Shown here piece after piece: positions 38,735 through 49,100 of a stretch of DNA of 64,000 bases (position 1 is its first letter; each line of letters begins with the position of its first letter). The notes beneath the pieces were generated by a model. It saw nothing but the letters and a program-made list of their open reading frames with translations, had not been told where the DNA came from and did not search any database. The translations under genes were made by a program, and so were the position numbers. The DNA comes from Bacteroidota bacterium. Its GTDB lineage: Bacteria; Bacteroidota; Bacteroidia; Chitinophagales; Chitinophagaceae. The stretch covers positions 38,904 through 102,903 of the forward strand of contig JABDHF010000001.1 of the NCBI GenBank assembly GCA_013285595.1. Reading direction: 5' to 3'.

Positions 38735-39688
38735 TTAATCTTTTTTGTTTTTATTTACCATTTCCCATATTTCAGGGATACGCTTTATCCATGCCAGTTC
38801 ACGCATCTTTGGTTTTGCTTCTCCTACCGGTGATCCGAAATATGTTTTGCCGCCTTCCAGGCTTGCGGGTACACCACTCTGTGCAAGTACTATAGCTCCT
38901 TTGCCAATAGTAAGGTCTTTACTCACTCCCACCTGCCCCCAAAGAATTACCTCGTCTTCTATGATGGCTTTGCCGCCAATGCCCACCTGGGCTGCGAACA
39001 GGCAATTCTTTCCTATTACCGCTCCGTGACCGATGTGAATATGATTGTCGAGCTTGGTGCCTTTACCTATGATTGTATCGCCACTTACGCCTTTGTCTAT
39101 TGTGCTGCCCGCGCCTATCTCTACATCGTCCTCTACTATTACGCGTCCACAACTGACTAGCTTATCATACTGCACTTCACGCTCGCGGCGGCGTTTAAAA
39201 TAAAATGCGTCTGCCCCCAGTACACAGCCTGCATGTATGATCACATTGTTACCGATAACGCAATGGTCGTAGATGGTAACATTAGGATGGATGAGGCAAT
39301 TTTCGCCGATAGTAACGTGGTTGCCAACGAAGACCCCGGGTTGTATATGCGTGCCTTTTCCTATTACCGCTGAGTCGCTGATCAGCTTTGTGGCCGGTTC
39401 AAACGGGCGGAAGTGGTTTACTATTTTCACATAAGCGCTGAAAGGATCAGTTATTACCAGCAATGTTTTGCCATCGGGGCAATCTATCTTTTTATTGATG
39501 ATAATGATCGTTGCTGCCGAATTGATGCTGGCGCTATAGTATTTCTCAAAGTCGACAAACGAAATGTCTCCTGCTGTTACTTTATGTATCTCGTTTATGC
39601 CCGTAGCTTCCTGCTCTTTATTGCCTATCAGTTCTGCACCTATAAAATCAGCAATCCACTGTACAGGCACAGGCTTTTCAAACTTCAT
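38735..39688 (-). CDS. lpxD: UDP-3-O-acylglucosamine N-acyltransferase-like (LpxD-type left-handed beta-helix)
   Basis: Hexapeptide repeats; N-term GDISFVDFEKYYSASINSAATIIII. Confidence 0.8.
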   Translation of the reverse strand: MKFEKPVPVQWIADFIGAELIGNKEQEATGINEIHKVTAGDISFVDFEKYYSASINSAATIIIINKKIDCPDGKTLLVITDPFSAYVKIVNHFRPFEPATKLISDSAVIGKGTHIQPGVFVGNHVTIGENCLIHPNVTIYDHCVIGNNVIIHAGCVLGADAFYFKRRREREVQYDKLVSCGRVIVEDDVEIGAGSTIDKGVSGDTIIGKGTKLDNHIHIGHGAVIGKNCLFAAQVGIGGKAIIEDEVILWGQVGVSKDLTIGKGAIVLAQSGVPASLEGGKTYFGSPVGEAKPKMRELAWIKRIPEIWEMVNKNKKD

Positions 39689-39761
39689 ATTCTGTTGGTT
39701 TGAAACAAAAATACGATTTTGCCACGGGCTTGAAAAGCAGATATAGAATCATTGGGCCTTT

Positions 39762-40394
39762 TTATTGGCCGTTTTGGATTATCTGTCTAAGGCAGCCAAT
39801 AAAAATCTTATGGTTAATGAAGTAAACAGGACCATCGAGGAGGTCAATTATCGGCCATTTTTTGCCGTTCAGGTCATTTATAAAAACCCGGTTGTAATTA
39901 CCTCGTGTACCGCCTCCGCTATCGCCAATATTAATATTCACAAATGTTATATCCTTTACTTCGCTAAAGCTAATTGTTGTAATGGGCCTAATATACCGCC
40001 CAATAAAGTTGTTATTTTTAATATTCATGACTTTAGCCATAGAATCCACATTAAGATCATTTGCTGTACCAAACTTTATTATCAAGTAGATAGTTGTGAG
40101 GAAAAGCCCAATTACAATCAACCAAAAGTATAGGCTTTGACTTTTTACAACTCCGATACTTGAAACGCAGAGAAAAAGAAGGCTCACAAAAATCAAAATA
40201 CCATTGTTAGAAGGGGTTTTAATAACGAAATCATCTGCCGTACCGGAAACTTTAAATTTCGAATTTATCCTTTGTGAAAGGTTTATTAGTTGCGTCAGGT
40301 TCTTATTATTATCGGTAGAGATAACCGGCTGCTCAGCCATGTGTGCAGCCGCATCATTAATCTCTTCCAATTCTCTTTTTATACGATTGAACAT
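39762..40394 (-). CDS. Hypothetical membrane protein
   Basis: Two central hydrophobic segments in a 210-aa ORF. Confidence 0.65.
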   Translation of the reverse strand: MFNRIKRELEEINDAAAHMAEQPVISTDNNKNLTQLINLSQRINSKFKVSGTADDFVIKTPSNNGILIFVSLLFLCVSSIGVVKSQSLYFWLIVIGLFLTTIYLIIKFGTANDLNVDSMAKVMNIKNNNFIGRYIRPITTISFSEVKDITFVNINIGDSGGGTRGNYNRVFINDLNGKKWPIIDLLDGPVYFINHKIFIGCLRQIIQNGQ

Positions 40395-40476
40395 GCTGTC
40401 TGCGCTATTATTAAAAATAGAACTTTCTTATTTATGGCATTCTTATTTCTTTTTTCGGGTTTACCTTAGCATTATC

Positions 40477-41286
40477 GTGAATTATATTAACCTCAACGGG
40501 AAAATTATCAGCAATGTCGACGGTGGATTACCTGTAGATAATGACGCATTCCGGTATGGATACGGCCTGTTTGAAACTATGCTGGTGCAGGATGGGGTTA
40601 TCCGGCTAAAGGAGTTTCACTGGGAACGGTTATTTGCCGGGTTACGGCAATTGTATTTTGAAATACCTATGTTAATGACCGCGGAATGGCTGGAGGAGGA
40701 GGTAATGCGTACTGTAAAGAAGAACCATGGTGAAAAACTATGCCGGGTTCGGCTGCAAATGTATGCAGGTGGGGGCGGGCTATATAGCGTAGAAAGCCGG
40801 CATCCGGGGTTTGTGATAGAATGCTTTTCACTGGAAGAAGACAATCTGCGATTAAATAATAATGGCCTGATAGTGGGCGTTGCTGCAGGTTTATCTAAAA
40901 GTGCAGATACACTTAGCAATCTTAAATCGTGCAATGCGCTGATATACGCAATGGCCGCCAGGCAAGCTAAAGAACACAAGTGGAATGATGCACTGCTATA
41001 CAACAATAATGAGCATGTAATAGAAAGTACCATAGCCAATATATTCTGGATAAAGGGCGGAACAGTATACACTCCGCCGCTATCTGACGGTTGTGTGGCA
41101 GGCGTGATGCGGCGGCATATAATGGGGAGGATAACTGTATCTGAACGCACTTTGAAAATTGAAGATTTGCTACAGGCAGATGAGGTGTTTTTGACAAATG
41201 CGATCAAAAAAATGCGGTGGGTGGGCATTATTGACGGGAAAAAGTATGGTAATGAGCAAATTAAGGATGTATACAGGTACCTTTGA
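40477..41286 (+). CDS. Aminotransferase class IV (BCAT/ADC lyase-like)
   Basis: DAFRYGYGLFETMLVQDG, LKSCNALIYAMAARQAKEHKWNDALLYN, VIESTIANIFWIKGG, LTNAIKKMRWV; GTG start proposed. Confidence 0.85.
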   Translation: MNYINLNGKIISNVDGGLPVDNDAFRYGYGLFETMLVQDGVIRLKEFHWERLFAGLRQLYFEIPMLMTAEWLEEEVMRTVKKNHGEKLCRVRLQMYAGGGGLYSVESRHPGFVIECFSLEEDNLRLNNNGLIVGVAAGLSKSADTLSNLKSCNALIYAMAARQAKEHKWNDALLYNNNEHVIESTIANIFWIKGGTVYTPPLSDGCVAGVMRRHIMGRITVSERTLKIEDLLQADEVFLTNAIKKMRWVGIIDGKKYGNEQIKDVYRYL

Positions 41287-41307
41287 ACAGTTATAACAGC
41301 CCTTCGT

Positions 41308-42033
41308 ATGAGGCCTTTATTTTTTTTGTGCGCGTTATTTATCAGTAGTTTTAGTTCGGTTTATGGGCAGGTAGGCTATGGCCCTGAGATAGGCGTTGGC
41401 ATGAGCACTATGCATTTTGCGCCTCCTACTGCTCCTATACTTTATACTTCAGCATCAGTAAGCTCTATATTCAGCGGTAAGATAGGTGGGCTGATAGACG
41501 TAGCCCTTAACAAACATGCCTATTTCCAGGCCGGTTTGAATTTTTCCAGAAAAGGAGCTACCCGGGATTTTTCTTACTATAAGAATGATAGCTTTAATGA
41601 GCAGGTACACCAAACGCTGATCCTGAATTATTTTGATTTACCCCTGAGTGTGGTTTATAAATCGGGCATGCAGGGTAAGGGGCGATTTATTGTTGGTATA
41701 GGGGCTACGCCCTCTTATATCGTTGGAGGCAGCAATAAACTGCGGGATCACCAGGTGTTTAGAGATACCCTGACCAATACTAATGATAACCTGAAAATAG
41801 CTGTGGGGCAGACCGTGGGCGGATTTGATATTGGGGTAAATTTATCGGCGGGTTATGAGTTGCCTACCGGGTTGTTTTTAAGGGCATATTATACTGTAGG
41901 CGTTAATGATATAGGCACAGGCACGGAGATAGATAAAAACAGGATGTGGGGCATTGCAGCGGGCTATATTTTTGGCAAAGGGAGAAATATTAGGAAAGAG
42001 ACTGACGACCTGATAGATAAAAGCAGCCAATAG
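41308..42033 (+). CDS. Outer membrane beta-barrel protein, PorT-like
   Basis: Signal peptide; AYFQAGLNFSRKGATRDF, LNYFDLPLSVVYKSG. Confidence 0.75.
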   Translation: MRPLFFLCALFISSFSSVYGQVGYGPEIGVGMSTMHFAPPTAPILYTSASVSSIFSGKIGGLIDVALNKHAYFQAGLNFSRKGATRDFSYYKNDSFNEQVHQTLILNYFDLPLSVVYKSGMQGKGRFIVGIGATPSYIVGGSNKLRDHQVFRDTLTNTNDNLKIAVGQTVGGFDIGVNLSAGYELPTGLFLRAYYTVGVNDIGTGTEIDKNRMWGIAAGYIFGKGRNIRKETDDLIDKSSQ

Positions 42034-42121
42034 TAAATTGAGGTAATGGCATGGTTTTAACATTTTGCAGTAAATCCGAACCGTATATTCTTTCGTTCAT
42101 ATTATCACACAAACAAATTTT

Positions 42122-42634
42122 ATGAAAGCAAAGATCGTAATTATCTCGCTGCTGTTAGTTCTAGCAGGCGCTATGGCTATCCAAGCCCAACAACAGGACG
42201 AAAAGAAAAACCCTTATTACAAGCAGAATGAAAATGCCAAACTAACGGTACCTGATGCGCAATGGAAAAAAGTGCTGGCGCCAAAGGTTTACAACATTAT
42301 GCGGGAAAAAGGCACGGAAGCCCCCGATACCGGGCCGTATGTACACAACCCCAAGAAGGGTACCTATTATTGTGCGTCTTGCGGGCATGCATTGTTTAGT
42401 TCTGCAACCAAATTTGATAGCCATACCGGCTGGCCGAGCTTTTACCAGGCGCTTGATAAAGGAAGCGTGGTAGAAGCTAAAGACAATTCTCTCGGTAGCG
42501 TACGCGATGAGGTGCTTTGTGCGCGTTGCGGCGGCCACCTGGGCCATGTGTTTGACGATGGGCCGGCTCCTACGGGCTTACGTTATTGCATGAATGGATA
42601 TGCGTTGCATTTTGAGGAAAACCCCCACCCTTAA
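42122..42634 (+). CDS. msrB: Peptide-methionine (R)-S-oxide reductase
   Basis: GTYYCASCGHALFSSATKFDSHTGWPSFYQAL, LCARCGGHLGHVFDDGPAPTGLRYCMN. Confidence 0.96.
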   Translation: MKAKIVIISLLLVLAGAMAIQAQQQDEKKNPYYKQNENAKLTVPDAQWKKVLAPKVYNIMREKGTEAPDTGPYVHNPKKGTYYCASCGHALFSSATKFDSHTGWPSFYQALDKGSVVEAKDNSLGSVRDEVLCARCGGHLGHVFDDGPAPTGLRYCMNGYALHFEENPHP

Positions 42635-42666
42635 TGTGGCTTTCCCCTGTTTTGTAACAGAAACTT

Positions 42667-42693
42667 AAGGCCCCAGTCCGGGGCTTTCTCTTT
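42667..42693 (+). terminator. Rho-independent-like terminator after msrB
   Basis: aaggcccc-agtc-cggggctttctctttt. Confidence 0.6.
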
Positions 42694-42769
42694 TCATATC
42701 CGCTATGGAATTAACCTAAATCAATACTTTTGTAAACCTGTTGCCTGCTTTACAGACCTGGGAGTTATT

Positions 42770-43432
42770 ATGACGAAAAAAGAACGGTATGCCTTTGTAA
42801 TAGACTGGTTTCAGAAGAATATGCCTGATGCAGAGACGGAGCTGCGTTATGAAGACCCTTTCCAGCTACTTGTGGCCGTTATACTGTCTGCACAATGCAC
42901 TGATAAACGGGTGAACCTGGTAACCCCTGCCTTGTTCGAAAAATTTCCCGGGGCGGAAAGCCTGGCTAAAGCTGAGTTTGAAGATGTGGAGCCACTGATA
43001 AAGAGCGTAAGCTTTGCCAATAATAAAACGCGCCACCTGATAGGCATGGCAAAAATGCTGGTGGAGCAATTTAATGGGGAGGTACCTGATAATATGGATG
43101 ACCTGGTGCTACTGCCGGGAGTGGGGAGGAAAACGGCTAATGTAATAGTATCGGTAGTCTTTCACCAGCCGGGTATGGCGGTGGATACCCATGTCTTCAG
43201 GGTATCGGCACGGATAGGGCTTACTGTTAATGCTAAGACACCGTTGCAAACCGAGCAGCAGCTGGTAGCCAATATACCACGTGACCTGCTGGCTATAGCC
43301 CATCACTGGCTGATATTGCATGGGCGGTATGTATGTGTGGCCCGCAGGCCTAAGTGCGAGATATGCGGGTTAAAACCGGTTTGTAAGTATTATCAGACGG
43401 ATATGAAATATATTGTTACCCCAAACCCCTGA
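42770..43432 (+). CDS. nth: Endonuclease III
   Basis: VAVILSAQCTDKRVN, LPGVGRKTANVI, VDTHVFRVS, Cx6Cx2Cx5C Fe-S motif at C-term. Confidence 0.96.
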   Translation: MTKKERYAFVIDWFQKNMPDAETELRYEDPFQLLVAVILSAQCTDKRVNLVTPALFEKFPGAESLAKAEFEDVEPLIKSVSFANNKTRHLIGMAKMLVEQFNGEVPDNMDDLVLLPGVGRKTANVIVSVVFHQPGMAVDTHVFRVSARIGLTVNAKTPLQTEQQLVANIPRDLLAIAHHWLILHGRYVCVARRPKCEICGLKPVCKYYQTDMKYIVTPNP

Positions 43433-43452
43433 AGGGGCTTTCCCCTCGTTTC
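43415..43452. repeat. CCCCAAACCCCTGAAGGGGCTTTCCCCTCGTTTCGT dispersed element overlapping the nth stop
   Basis: Same family as 38100-38135; nth C-terminus ...TPNP* lies inside it. Confidence 0.8.
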
Positions 43453-43485
43453 GTACACCTTGAGGCTTTTATATTCTTATTTAAA

Positions 43486-43515
43486 CAGAAAAACCCGCTT
43501 TGGCGGGTTTTTCTG
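43486..43515. terminator. Bidirectional terminator between convergent genes
   Basis: CAGAAAAACCCGC-tttg-GCGGGTTTTTCTG. Confidence 0.85.
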
Positions 43516-43532
43516 TTATCTGAAAGCTTTTA

Positions 43533-44123
43533 TTAATGTCCCGGAGGCGGGGTGTTATCTGCTGCCTGGCCTTTAGCCCATGATGGGTGATATGTCTTCT
43601 GGTAGTCTTCCCATTTCACGTGCCTATAAGCATTATCTCCAAAGTACGATAGGATCACCTCTAGCTGTGGCACATCCATATAGCCCGGAATAGGAGTTGG
43701 CTGCTGGAAGTTTTCCATCATAAATACGCTGGTAGGGTAAGACATTGATCCGTGCATCATCTCTACTGCGAATGTGTTTGCCTTGTATTGTGGCTCGTAT
43801 TTATATTCTTTGCCCTGGAAGTTGATCACGTCCTGGCGCTCAGCATCAAGCCTTACTGCGTAGAAATTGGCATTCATGTACTTGATCACATTCGGATTCT
43901 GGAAAGTGGTTGCTTCCATTTTTTTACACCAGCCACACCAGCCGGTGTACACATCCATATATACTTTCTTAGGGCTTTTTGCCATTTTAGCCTGCAGCTC
44001 GTCTATAGAGGTGATCCAGTGTATTTCTTCGGTTTCTTTAGGGGCATGCGGCGCCTTTTTCTTCGCCATTACCAGCGGGCTTATCAATAGCATAGCTACT
44101 GCAAAAAGTAGTATCCGTTTCAT
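43533..44123 (-). CDS. Thioredoxin-family secreted protein
   Basis: Signal peptide; VYTGWCGWCKKMEATTFQNPNVIKYMNANFYAVRLDAE. Confidence 0.88.
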   Translation of the reverse strand: MKRILLFAVAMLLISPLVMAKKKAPHAPKETEEIHWITSIDELQAKMAKSPKKVYMDVYTGWCGWCKKMEATTFQNPNVIKYMNANFYAVRLDAERQDVINFQGKEYKYEPQYKANTFAVEMMHGSMSYPTSVFMMENFQQPTPIPGYMDVPQLEVILSYFGDNAYRHVKWEDYQKTYHPSWAKGQAADNTPPPGH

Positions 44124-44191
44124 TTGTCTGCGTTTTGAAAAACGAATTTACAAATATTCCATGTAGTTTTGGTGAATTGTCTAACAATTTT

Positions 44192-44749
44192 ATGATAAAA
44201 ATAGCAGTTGCGGTAACGGGAGCGAGTGGATCTATCTATGCAAAAGTACTTTTAGAACACTTAGAACGGCTTAAAGACCAGGTGGCAGAAGTGAGCATGA
44301 TATGGAGCGACAATGCCTATACCGTATGGCAACATGAGCTGGGGAATAAGGATTATGAGCGGTTGCCTTTCAAGTTTTGGGATAAAAATGACTTTATGGC
44401 GCCATTTGCATCCGGCAGCTCTTCCTATAGCGCACTGATCATTTGCCCATGTAGCATGGGCACATTGGGGAGGATAGCGGGGGGCATAAGCAACGACCTG
44501 GTAAGCCGCGCTGCCGATGTGATGCTTAAAGAACGGCGCAAGCTGATATGCGTGGTGCGGGAAACCCCTTATAACCTCGTGCATCTGCGGAATATGACTG
44601 CGGTTACTGAGGCTGGCGGTATCATTTGCCCGGCAACGCCGTCTTTTTACAGTAACCCGAAGACTATGGATGAGGTGGCTTATACTGTGATCAGCCGTGT
44701 GCTGCAACTTGCGGGAGTGGATGGGGGAGGATATAAGTGGGGAGAGTAG
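44192..44749 (+). CDS. ubiX: UbiX-family flavin prenyltransferase
   Basis: IAVAVTGASGSIYAKVLLEHL, CPCSMGTLGRIAGGISNDLVSRAADVMLKERRKLICVVRETPYNLVHLRNM. Confidence 0.93.
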   Translation: MIKIAVAVTGASGSIYAKVLLEHLERLKDQVAEVSMIWSDNAYTVWQHELGNKDYERLPFKFWDKNDFMAPFASGSSSYSALIICPCSMGTLGRIAGGISNDLVSRAADVMLKERRKLICVVRETPYNLVHLRNMTAVTEAGGIICPATPSFYSNPKTMDEVAYTVISRVLQLAGVDGGGYKWGE

Positions 44750-44764
44750 GATATGACTTTCATC

Positions 44765-45061
44765 TTACAGAGAAAGTGGTTTCCTATAAATATTGAGTAG
44801 AGAGATTATCATTATTGTTTTTCTTCTCACTTCAAATATTACCAAATATGGGAAGGATTTTAGTTTAGTATCCCGGATATTACTTTTGCGGGTGCTTTGT
44901 ACAAGTGAATAAAATTGAGGGTTAGTCGCTATTTTTCTATAGGTCTCGGAAAGTTCCATTAAGAAACGTGTGCCTAATTTGGGATTGATCCGATCATAAT
45001 ACTCTATCGCTTCTTCAACTTCACCAGATGCGCGTACTGTAATTATGAGTTCATACTCCAT
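44765..45061 (-). CDS. RelE/ParE-family toxin
   Basis: EVEEAIEYYDRINPKLGTRFLMELSETYRKIATNPQFY...SFPYLVIFEV. Confidence 0.85.
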   Translation of the reverse strand: MEYELIITVRASGEVEEAIEYYDRINPKLGTRFLMELSETYRKIATNPQFYSLVQSTRKSNIRDTKLKSFPYLVIFEVRRKTIMIISLLNIYRKPLSL

Positions 45062-45065
45062 TTTT

Positions 45066-45296
45066 CTATCTATGTTGTTTAATCTTCTCCATAGATTGTT
45101 CTATAGTCATTGTTTTTGATCTGTCCGCAAATGCCTCATCACTTCTTTTTTCAAGTGCTACCAATGTTTTCTCGTCATAGGTAAACTCTTCTTGAATCAA
45201 TTCATTTTCAAGCAAAGCGTAAATAGCTTTTATCTTCTTTTGATCTGCATTTTCTATGTAGCTATGCAGTTTTTCTTTTACCGCCGTGTAAGTCAT
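45066..45296 (-). CDS. Putative antitoxin, upstream partner of the RelE/ParE toxin
   Basis: 76-aa ORF 4 nt upstream of the toxin; addiction-module composition. Confidence 0.75.
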   Translation of the reverse strand: MTYTAVKEKLHSYIENADQKKIKAIYALLENELIQEEFTYDEKTLVALEKRSDEAFADRSKTMTIEQSMEKIKQHR

Positions 45297-45404
45297 AATG
45301 CCTGTATTTACCCCTTTTGTAAATATAGCGAAAAATGCAAAAAACTATACATAATTTTAGCTTATGCGCGGTAACATTGGTTATTAGCTAATTCAATTTC
45401 AATC

Positions 45405-46178
45405 ATGGAATATTCAAAATCAATAGAAAGGCTAAGAGCTATAATGGATGAACTGCGGGAAGAGTGTCCATGGGACAAAAAACAGACCATCCATACGCTT
45501 CAGCCACAAACCCTGGAGGAAGTGTATGAGCTGTCTGAAACGATAACCAATGAAGACTGGCAAGGATTGAAAGAAGAGCTTGGCGACCTGCTACTGCATA
45601 TTGTATTTTACAGTAAGATAGGCAGTGAGCAGCAACAGTTTACTTTTGATGATGTAATAGAGCGGGTATGCAATAAACTCATCAACCGCCACCCGCATAT
45701 ATATGGAAACGTGAAGGTGGAGAACGACGCTGATGTGTCGCAAAACTGGGAAAAGATAAAGCAGCAGGAAGGCAAGAAATCTATTCTTAGCGGCGTGCCC
45801 GCATCAATGCCGGCTCTGATCAAAGCACTCAGGCTACAGGAAAAAACAAAGAAGGTAGGTTTTGAATGGGAAAATACCCAGCAGGTAAAAGATAAGGTGG
45901 AAGAGGAGATGCACGAACTATATGAAGCTGTGGAAAGCGGAAATCAAAATGAGATAGAAGGGGAAATGGGAGATGTTCTTTTTGCTTTGATCAATTATGC
46001 AAGATTTATAAACGTAGACCCGGAAAGAGCACTGGAGCAGACCAATAAGAAATTTATCAGGCGGTTTCAGCATGTGGAGGATATGGCGCGGGAAGACGGA
46101 AAATCGTTGCACGATATGGACTTGTGGGAAATGGATGCACTGTGGAACAAGGTAAAAGAGCTGGAGTCAAAAAAATAA
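45405..46178 (+). CDS. mazG: Nucleoside triphosphate pyrophosphohydrolase
   Basis: CPWDKKQTIHTLQPQTLEEVYEL, EELGDLLLHIVFY, INRHPHIYG, EGEMGDVLFALINYARF. Confidence 0.95.
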   Translation: MEYSKSIERLRAIMDELREECPWDKKQTIHTLQPQTLEEVYELSETITNEDWQGLKEELGDLLLHIVFYSKIGSEQQQFTFDDVIERVCNKLINRHPHIYGNVKVENDADVSQNWEKIKQQEGKKSILSGVPASMPALIKALRLQEKTKKVGFEWENTQQVKDKVEEEMHELYEAVESGNQNEIEGEMGDVLFALINYARFINVDPERALEQTNKKFIRRFQHVEDMAREDGKSLHDMDLWEMDALWNKVKELESKK

Positions 46179-49100
46179 ATGTTCAGGCGATATCCATATT
46201 GGGGCTGGCTGCTGCTGAGCCTTGTGTTGTGGTGTGCAAATGGTTTTTATTTCCATAAGCACACGGAGGCTATGCTACCCGCACGGATGGCGGCAGCTGT
46301 AAATAACGACCTGCAACATAGAGAAAATGCCTTTAAAGCATTTATTAAGGAAGAAAACACCATTAGCAAGCTTTTTGACAGGACTATCTCCGGCAACGAA
46401 CAAACCTCTATTAATGCGCTGCCTTTTTTTGTCTTTTGCTATGAGCATGATACTTTAAAGTATTGGAACACAAACACCATCATAGCTACATGCAATAGCT
46501 ACACAGTAGGTAAACCAACTATACTACGTAATGACAACGGTACTTTTGTTGAGGAATGCTTTAAACCTGCTTTTTTAGATGCCGGTAAGCGCATCGTAAT
46601 ATTATTCCCTGTCGTTATCAGCTATCCACTGGATAACGATTATCTGAAATCTCATTTTGCAGCATCAGACAATGTACCGGTAAAAACTAAAATCGTTGCC
46701 GCTGACAGCAATAATGCCGGTGGCTATGCAGTATCGTTCCGGGGCACACAGCCGCTGTTTTTCCTGCATTTTCAGCAACAGGACCTACAGAAATGGATGC
46801 CTGATCTGCGATTTATTCTTTTGCTCCTGGCTGCGATACTGGCGAGTATCTCGTGGGTACAGTTGATAATTATACACCTCACCCGCAAGAGGAAACCAGT
46901 CGTCGGGTTTATTATTACGCTTGCTATCATTTTAGTATTGCGATCTTTACTTTTCGTGTACGGGCTGCCTTTCAATTTAGACCAGCTACCATTTTTTTCC
47001 CCGCAGCTGTATGCCTACAACCGATACCTCTCTTCTTTTGGCGACCTGTTTATTAATACCGTATTCGTGCTATGGATCGTTTTATTTGTGGTACGCCATA
47101 CGCCTTATCGTTTCTATTTCGACAAAGTGACCCGCATGCCTGCCCGTTACATGATCTCTGCGATATTGATGGTGGCATTGACGCTCTATGTTTATCTTTT
47201 TGTAAGCTTTATCAGGAGCCTTGTACTCGATTCTAACATTTCTTTTGATGTAAACCACTTCTACGATATTAAAGTCTATACCCTGCTTGGGCTGCTTTTG
47301 ATAGGTACGGTAACCGGCATCTCAAGCCTTGTATTGTTCTTGTTTAATATTCAACTTTCCACGCTGATCAAAAACAATGTGCTTAAATATGCATTAATAG
47401 CCATAACCGCTGCTATATTGTTGCTATGCTCTAATAAGAGCAATGATGGTTTTTACTGGATAGTGCTTTGCTGGATGGTATTGTTTATTTTTTTACTGGA
47501 CCGCCGGAATTTTACACTAATACCGGATCTCTTTGAGCCCCGCATGATATTCTGGGCAGTATTTATTTGCCTGTCCTGCACGGGGATAGTCCAATACTTT
47601 AACCAGGTAAAAGAACGTGAGGCCAGGAAAGCATTTGTGGAGCAACGCCTCTCCCCGCACCGTGACAACGAAATGGAATATGCCTTTGATAAGGTTGCCA
47701 AAAAAATAGCCCAGGATAAAATATTGAAAGGTTACCTGATAAAGCCTGCAATAGCGCAACGGAAGATCATTAATCAACGCTTCGAAACAGAATATCTTAC
47801 CGGGCCCATAAGCAAATACCAATCGAAGGTGTACCTGTTTGATGAACAGAGAACGGGTCTTTTCAATAAAGATTCCGTTGATTTTAACTCGCTGATCACT
47901 GAAAGGAATGAATCTGTGACAACTAATTCGGTGAACCTTTTTTATAAAGAATCGATACTTGACCGCCCCTATTATCTTTCCTACATACCGGTATATGAAG
48001 ATAGCTCAAGCGCATTAGTAGGCTATGTAATCATAGACCTGGATTTGAAAAAACAGGCTACAGAAGCCGTTTATCCTGAACTGCTGCAACCTATAGTAAA
48101 TAAAGCCAGCGCAGAAGAAAATGAATATGCATACGCCGTGTATATAAATGATAAACTGATAACACAAGCAAACAATTTTCCTTTTACAACTGTGCTTAAA
48201 GACGACACGCTGCACGACCAGGGATATGCATACTATACCCGCAATCGCGTGTCGGAACTGTATTATAAGATATCTGACAAACGAACTATCGTTGTTGCCT
48301 ACTCGCATAGCCAGCTCCTGGAAGTGATCTCTTTGTTCTCCTACCTTTTTGGTGTGGAAATAATTCTTGCTATTATGATACTGCTATACCAGCTATATCT
48401 TTATTACTATGCAAGAATTTTGTCTTCGGGTATATTCTCACAGCTTACACTGCGCAAGCGGGTGCATTTTGCCTTGCTGGCTACAGTGCTTATTTCTTTT
48501 ATAATTATAGGGTCTGTAACTATCTTTTTCTTTATTAACAGGTACAGGGATTCCAACACTATCAAGTTGCAATCGGCGATGCAGACGGTTAAGCAATCTG
48601 TACAAAATTATTTGAAACAAGAGCATGTGTATGACGTCAACTATACGTTTGACACGGTGAGCAAGTCTACGCCCTTTAAGTACTTTATTGCCAATCTTGC
48701 TACTGTGCAGAAAATAGACATAAACGTATTTAACGATAGAGGCATTTTATGCAATACTTCTGAGGACGATATTTATAATAAAGGGTTGCTGTCGCATATG
48801 ATGCGGCCAGAAGCTTTTTACCAGCTCAATGATGAAGGCAAATCTATTGCTATCCAAAATGAAGAAGTTGCGGGATTGTCTTATTTATCGGCTTATGAGC
48901 CTTTGCGGGATGAGCAGGGGAAAACGCTTGGTTATATTAATATCCCATTCTTCTCATCAGAAAAAGACCTGAATTTCCAGATATCTAACATCGTGGTTAC
49001 GCTCATCAACCTATACGCTATCATTTTTCTTTTCTCGAGCTTGATAACCGTGCTGATCACCGGCTGGATAACACGATCGTTCAATATGATCACCCAACAA

